From Candidatus Methanocomedens sp. (GTDB lineage Archaea > Halobacteriota > Methanosarcinia > Methanosarcinales > Methanocomedenaceae), in assembly GCA_009649835.1 (NCBI GenBank), contig PYCK01000095.1, positions 6,469 through 12,565 on the forward strand: DNA of 6,097 nt, in the 5' to 3' direction. Made by a program: the position numbers and the translations under genes. The notes under the pieces were generated by a model that made no database searches, was not told where the DNA came from, and saw nothing but the letters and a program-made list of their open reading frames with translations. This document shows, piece by piece, positions 4,729 through 6,097 of the stretch. Within the stretch, counting starts at the first letter, position 1; every line of letters begins with the position of its first letter.

Positions 4729-6068
4729 GCTATACCTTCCATCTTATTTTTTGCATCATCTGCTGCCAACGTTACCGGGTCAATGATCATGGCAACCGGC
4801 GGCGCGTATGAGGTCTCCCAATCCAGCAGGTCATCCACTTCTGCACCCATACGCATGGCAAGGCCAAGAGCATCGATCCTCTCTTTCACACCCTCGCCCG
4901 ACACCACCTGTGCGCCTACAAGCTTCTTTTTTGAGAACAGTAGTTTAATGAACAAGGGCTTAGCACCCGGATAATAACCGGCCCTGGTATATCCCTTTGA
5001 ACTGCCGCTGATTATGTTAATGTCATGGACTTTTGCCGTATGTGAGGTAATACCCACCGAACCTGCCACCAGATGCCCCGCCACCACAACACCGGGACTT
5101 AATGTAGGTGGATAGATCGTCTCCTTACCAGCAAGGTTCTCGCCAATAACCCGTGCCATCCTCCGGGCAGCCGAACCCAGCCTGCTGATAACAGGCGAAC
5201 CCGTGATGAGATCAAACACCTGGGCGCACTCACCACCTGAATAAACATTATCCTGGAACTCACCATTCATGCTCACCCTCAGTCGCTCATCAGTCACAAT
5301 GCCGCCTGTGGGACCAATATCACAGCCAGCTTTCCTGGCAACTCCTGTCAGGGGCCTAAGTCCGGTAGCCACGATAACAACATCAACCGGAAGTGTTTCT
5401 TCTCCGGTACTGACCGATTCTACCTTTTCCTTTCCATTTACAGAATCTACACTGGTACCTGTCATTACCCTGATACCCTGTGAAATAAGATGCTGCTCTA
5501 CAAATGATGCCATATCAGGATCAAGGGTCAGTGGAAGCACCTGGGGCAGGGCCTCGATCAATGTGGTATCAATTCCTCTCCTGGCAAGGGATGCTGCAAC
5601 TTCGATTCCTATCCCACCCGCACCAATGACCACTACCTTACTGTTATCATTAATATTAGCCTTGATGTTCATGCCGTCCGATAGCGTATGCAGGGTGAAC
5701 ACACAGCCCAGGTCAATGCCTGGAATAGGTGGAATGAAAGGTGTACTGCCAGTAGCAATCACCAGATAGTCATATTCAAAAACACCAGAATCTGATATCA
5801 CTTTCTGGCTTTTGGCATCTATGTGCCTGACCTCTGTGTTAAGATGCAGGTCTATACCCATTTCAATAAAGGTACCTGGCGGCCTTACCACCAGATCAGG
5901 GAAATCGGATATAATACCTCCCAGTACGAAGGGCATCCCGCACTGGCTGTACGCAGTGTGGGTGTCAGATGAAAATACCAGAACATCACAATCCGTATGC
6001 CGTTTTAAATAGGTGGCTACAGTCATCCCCACGGCACCTGCACCAATAATAGCTACCTTTTTTGTCAT
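4725..6068 (-). CDS. FAD-dependent pyridine nucleotide-disulfide oxidoreductase, CoA-disulfide reductase / NADH oxidase type
   Basis: This 447-residue cytosolic flavoprotein has the single-cysteine layout of CoA-disulfide reductases and related NADH oxidases or polysulfide reductases. An N-terminal FAD site is IIGAGAVG (7-14). The redox Cys43 sits in AYSQCGMPF (39-47) at the position expected for the family. DYLVIATGSTP and a second dinucleotide site, VVVIGAGGIG, follow for NAD(P)H. A second FAD contact is seen in NVYSGGECA. The C-terminal dimerisation domain has YYPG (365-368) and SYAPP with Tyr421, matching the two Tyr residues used by CoA-disulfide reductase. Likely activities are NAD(P)H-dependent reduction of CoA disulfide or persulfide, or reduction of O2; sequence alone does not separate them. 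ATG at 6068 directly precedes the conserved KKVAIIGAG; no clear Shine-Dalgarno is visible and the promoter is mostly outside the window. Its TGA overlaps the rtcA TTG, so both probably share an mRNA. Confidence 0.88.
   Translation of the reverse strand: MTKKVAIIGAGAVGMTVATYLKRHTDCDVLVFSSDTHTAYSQCGMPFVLGGIISDFPDLVVRPPGTFIEMGIDLHLNTEVRHIDAKSQKVISDSGVFEYDYLVIATGSTPFIPPIPGIDLGCVFTLHTLSDGMNIKANINDNSKVVVIGAGGIGIEVAASLARRGIDTTLIEALPQVLPLTLDPDMASFVEQHLISQGIRVMTGTSVDSVNGKEKVESVSTGEETLPVDVVIVATGLRPLTGVARKAGCDIGPTGGIVTDERLRVSMNGEFQDNVYSGGECAQVFDLITGSPVISRLGSAARRMARVIGENLAGKETIYPPTLSPGVVVAGHLVAGSVGITSHTAKVHDINIISGSSKGYTRAGYYPGAKPLFIKLLFSKKKLVGAQVVSGEGVKERIDALGLAMRMGAEVDDLLDWETSYAPPVAMIIDPVTLAADDAKNKMEGIA
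4734..4740 (-). promoter_or_regulatory. Shine-Dalgarno site deciding the rtcA TTG start
   Basis: GGAAGGT on the minus strand ends 5 nt before the TTG at 4728 and lies inside the last codons of the upstream flavoprotein gene. This spacing, together with the conserved RtcA N-terminus right after the TTG, makes the non-ATG start convincing and indicates coupled translation. Confidence 0.7.
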
Positions 6069-6097
6069 TAGTTGTAATTTATGGTTAATAGCAAATT

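Noticed and set aside
5269..5769. 166-codon plus-strand open frame inside the flavoprotein gene
   Set aside because: Antisense shadow of a well-conserved FAD/NAD-binding region; Ser/Thr/Pro-rich and without motifs or a ribosome binding site.
1..6097. CRISPR arrays, insertion sequences, tRNA or rRNA genes, phage or defence genes
   Set aside because: No spaced direct repeats, terminal inverted repeats, transposase motifs or cloverleaf/rRNA signatures were seen; nearly all the sequence is accounted for by conserved housekeeping genes.

Overview
This 6.1 kb window is chromosomal archaeal DNA, most likely from a euryarchaeon related to the Methanosarcinales/ANME lineages. The evidence is an Alba chromatin protein, an archaeal-type KptA with an N-terminal Cys/His zinc-binding segment, a two-subunit ADP-forming acyl-CoA synthetase, RtcA, and TATA-like elements about 25-30 bp upstream of predicted transcript starts. 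GC content is moderate and coding density high, and there are no transposons, CRISPR arrays or stable RNA genes. The lineage assignment is inferred from gene content and protein similarity by eye, not from a search.

Layout from the right edge, following minus-strand transcription. A CoA-disulfide-reductase-like flavoprotein (6068-4725) overlaps RNA 3'-phosphate cyclase rtcA (4728-3640) by 4 nt at a TTGA junction, so the two are probably translationally coupled. RtcA carries an unusual ~36-residue Lys/Glu-rich insertion encoded by a ~110 bp purine/pyrimidine-asymmetric tract. Its 3' end overlaps by 6 bp the convergent plus-strand kptA (3019-3645), an NAD-dependent RNA 2'-phosphotransferase. 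An AT-rich 127 bp divergent promoter region separates kptA from acdA (2891-1479) and acdB (1482-835), whose genes overlap at ATGA. These encode the alpha and beta subunits of an ADP-forming acetyl/acyl-CoA synthetase. Downstream on the same strand are alba (723-454), with its own apparent promoter, a 17-bp tandem duplication and a 12-bp palindrome near the predicted start of transcription, and a DUF366-type gene (414 to beyond position 1) cut by the window edge.

How the genes relate. AcdAB makes ATP by substrate-level phosphorylation (acyl-CoA + ADP + Pi to acid + ATP + CoA). The flavoprotein probably handles CoA disulfide, polysulfide or NAD(P)H redox. RtcA and KptA both act on RNA phosphate ends and meet tail to tail, suggesting a small RNA-end-processing neighbourhood. 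Alba binds DNA and RNA. The DUF366 protein has no known function, but part of it resembles the biotin/lipoate-ligase fold. I see no clear evidence for an entirely new system. The most unusual signals are the RtcA insertion, the kptA/rtcA convergence, possible active-site substitutions in KptA, the alba promoter repeats, and the DUF366 gene.
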